From Zygnema cylindricum (lineage: Eukaryota; Streptophyta; Zygnematophyceae; Zygnematales; Zygnemataceae), in assembly GCA_037447655.1 (NCBI GenBank), contig JBBHKE010000435.1, forward strand, positions 1 through 16,991: a stretch of DNA of 16,991 nucleotides, read 5' to 3'. Of this stretch, positions 15,796 to 16,991 are shown one piece after another; positions within the stretch are counted from its first letter, which is position 1; every line of letters begins with the position of its first letter. The position numbers and the translations under genes are program-made. Under the pieces are notes generated by a model, which saw only the letters and a list, made by a program, of their open reading frames with translations, searched no databases and had not been told where the DNA came from.

Positions 15796-16870
15796 CGTTA
15801 TGGGCCCACCCTCTAGGGTGCCCATCTTCAATGGATCTGGGTTCATCTATTGGGAAGCCATGATGATGGGGGCTTTGTGCGAAAAAAGATATTGGGGTAT
15901 CTTTAGTGGACAAGTGAAACGTCCACCTTCCAGAATTCCACCATGATTTATAGGAGTAAGGTTTTTGCAGCTGTGACTGCTTCACCGGAAAAGGCAAATG
16001 ATGGGGACAGCAATGTGTACGAAAAGGAGAAAAGGAAGGAGACACCCCTCTCTTTACCATGTAACCGGAGCGGCGTTAAGGCCCAGTGGAGAATGATACT
16101 CAAATGTGGGAAGGCGTTAACATGGCTACAAAGAACTTATTCTAAAGTACCTCACTCAAGCTTTGGCCACCCCTCATCTTCACATTTCCAAGGCCGAGGA
16201 GTTGTGGGTGAATTTGGTGGAGGTCTATAGAGTTGGTACTATTTATGATCTCCAGTTGGCTGAGCAAAAGCTAGCGAGTTACACTTACAAAGGAGGATAG
16301 ATGTTTGATTATTGTAATGATCTTTCTTGTTTATATATAGAGATGGAAAGTGCCGGGTGGACAGGTACAATGAAGATAAAAGTTAACACTCTCATCATGA
16401 AGTTACCAGACGAGTACAAGAACATAGTGTAACGAGTAGAAGATATGACTGATAGTTCATGGAAGTGGAATACAGTGGTCCGAATGATACCTGGTCCAGA
16501 TGATACTTGTGCAAGAAAACACCATCGAGATTAGGAGAGGAGGAAAGAGCATTCAAGCTCTAGCTGATGGAAGAGACCGATGGGGGAAGGACCCGAAGAA
16601 ACCGTACAAAGGGGAAAGAGAACAACCTGGAGGTTAAAGGACTCAAAAGGCCTTTGTCATTTTTGCAAAAAGCCGAGACACTTCATCGCGGATTCTGTCA
16701 AGCAAACGAAGCAGAGGCTTCAAGAGAACCGTGGAGGGGATTCTTTCGGAGGGAAGAAAAATGCACTTATGGTCACAAAAGTGACAGAAGAAACCAAAGA
16801 CGAGTCCTCTGAGGAGGGTGGGGAGCTTATCTTTGACGAGAGTTGGAGGAGAAGGAGATCCCTCCGAGAC
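15776..16870 (+). pseudogene. Gag of element C (broken), knuckle missing last Cys
   Basis: The frame is open from ATG 15776 in the LTR through ATG 15800 in the primer site, with VPIFNGSGFIYWEAMMMGAL and YWGIFSGQVKRPP, until TGA 15944-15946. The remaining blocks match A and B in changing frames: EELWVNLVEVYRVGTI, YCNDLS, ESAGW, VNTLIMKLPDEYKNIV, VQENTIEIRRGGKSIQALA. The zinc knuckle reads CHFCKKPRHFIADS (16655-16696): two Cys and the His are kept, but the last Cys is Ser (TCT). It is heavily damaged, as expected for the oldest element. Confidence 0.82.
15796..15810 (+). other. Primer-binding site of C: complement of initiator tRNA-Met anticodon arm
   Basis: CGTTATGGGCCCACC follows the LTR end directly. 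Fourteen bases (15797-15810) complement GGTGGGCCCATAAC of the plant initiator tRNA-Met anticodon arm. It is identical to the site in A. The ATG at 15800-15802 opposite the CAU anticodon is in frame with gag. Confidence 0.85.
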
Positions 16871-16904
16871 AAAAGTGTGCCATTGGAGCAATTTAGGAAG
16901 CTGA

Positions 16905-16991
16905 ACAGGAAGGATGGATCATAAACTCAGGTGCACCTATGCATATGTGTCGTGATTAGGACCTCAGCACTAAGCTAAGAAATATCCCTAC
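16905..16991 (+). pseudogene. Protease start of element C, active-site Asp replaced by Asn
   Basis: GWIINSGAPMHMCRD occupies 16912-16956, where A has the intact DSGAS. The catalytic Asp is Asn (AAC at 16924-16926) and the later Ser is Pro. A TAG follows at 16957-16959. The frame differs from that of the zinc knuckle, so a shift lies between. The gene continues beyond the window. Confidence 0.8.

Larger units (their letters stand above)
15776..16991 (+). mobile_element. Element C internal region (continues past window end)
   Basis: The region downstream of LTR C holds the primer-binding site (15796-15810), gag (15800 to about 16870) and the start of protease (from about 16905). It matches A and B in layout. 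The rest of the polyprotein and the 3' LTR lie to the right of the window, so its target-site duplication cannot be checked. Confidence 0.85.

Noticed and set aside
1-16991. CRISPR arrays, bacterial operons or phage genes
   Set aside because: No short regularly spaced repeats, ribosome-binding sites or prokaryotic gene layout; the content is eukaryotic retroelement throughout.

Overview
The window looks like plant nuclear DNA and is almost entirely LTR retrotransposon. Every coding fragment belongs to one Ty1/copia (Pseudoviridae-type) lineage with domain order Gag, zinc knuckle, protease, integrase, reverse transcriptase, RNase H. No host gene is visible. A plant source is inferred from the primer-binding sites: they complement the anticodon arm of initiator tRNA-Met in its plant form (GTGGG stem, recalled from memory; the animal form has CTGGG). 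A species cannot be named.

Five related LTR units are present, here called A to E. D (1-840, +) is an LTR whose 5' end lies off-window; no primer site follows it, so it is a 3' LTR or a solo LTR. After about 200 bp of unassigned DNA (841-1042), element C (+) begins at 1043. Its 5' LTR is split: 1043-1164 on the left, 14911-15795 on the right. Its primer site, gag and the start of protease run to the window end. Element B (+, 1165-14905) sits inside C's LTR, flanked by GTAGT/ATAGT. Element A (-, 2357-8698) sits inside B's gag, flanked by AGAGC/AGTGC. Solo LTR E (-, 10512-11689) sits inside B's integrase, flanked by ACTAG/ACCAG. Removing A or E together with one target-site copy leaves B's reading frame in register, so the order of events is C, then B, then A and E.

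By-eye comparison of sampled stretches gives roughly 10% difference between A's two LTRs and roughly 13% between B's, which agrees with the nesting. All three polyproteins carry stops and frameshifts, so none is autonomous. Several core motifs survive: YVDD in A and B, the A zinc knuckle, the D-D-E integrase residues, and B's polypurine tract.

Three features of the family deserve attention. (1) The primer site complements the anticodon loop of initiator tRNA-Met, as in Drosophila copia, not the usual tRNA 3' end. (2) The gag frame is open through this site; the ATG made by complementing the CAU anticodon is in frame with gag, as is a conserved ATG 24 nt upstream in the LTR. (3) Every LTR carries, antisense to the element about 170-225 bp from its 5' end, a tRNA-like segment with a B-box-like motif, followed in some copies by a T run. 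The LTRs also share a GTAC-rich cluster with a CCAAT box and a CTCT/GAGAG/TATA core promoter.
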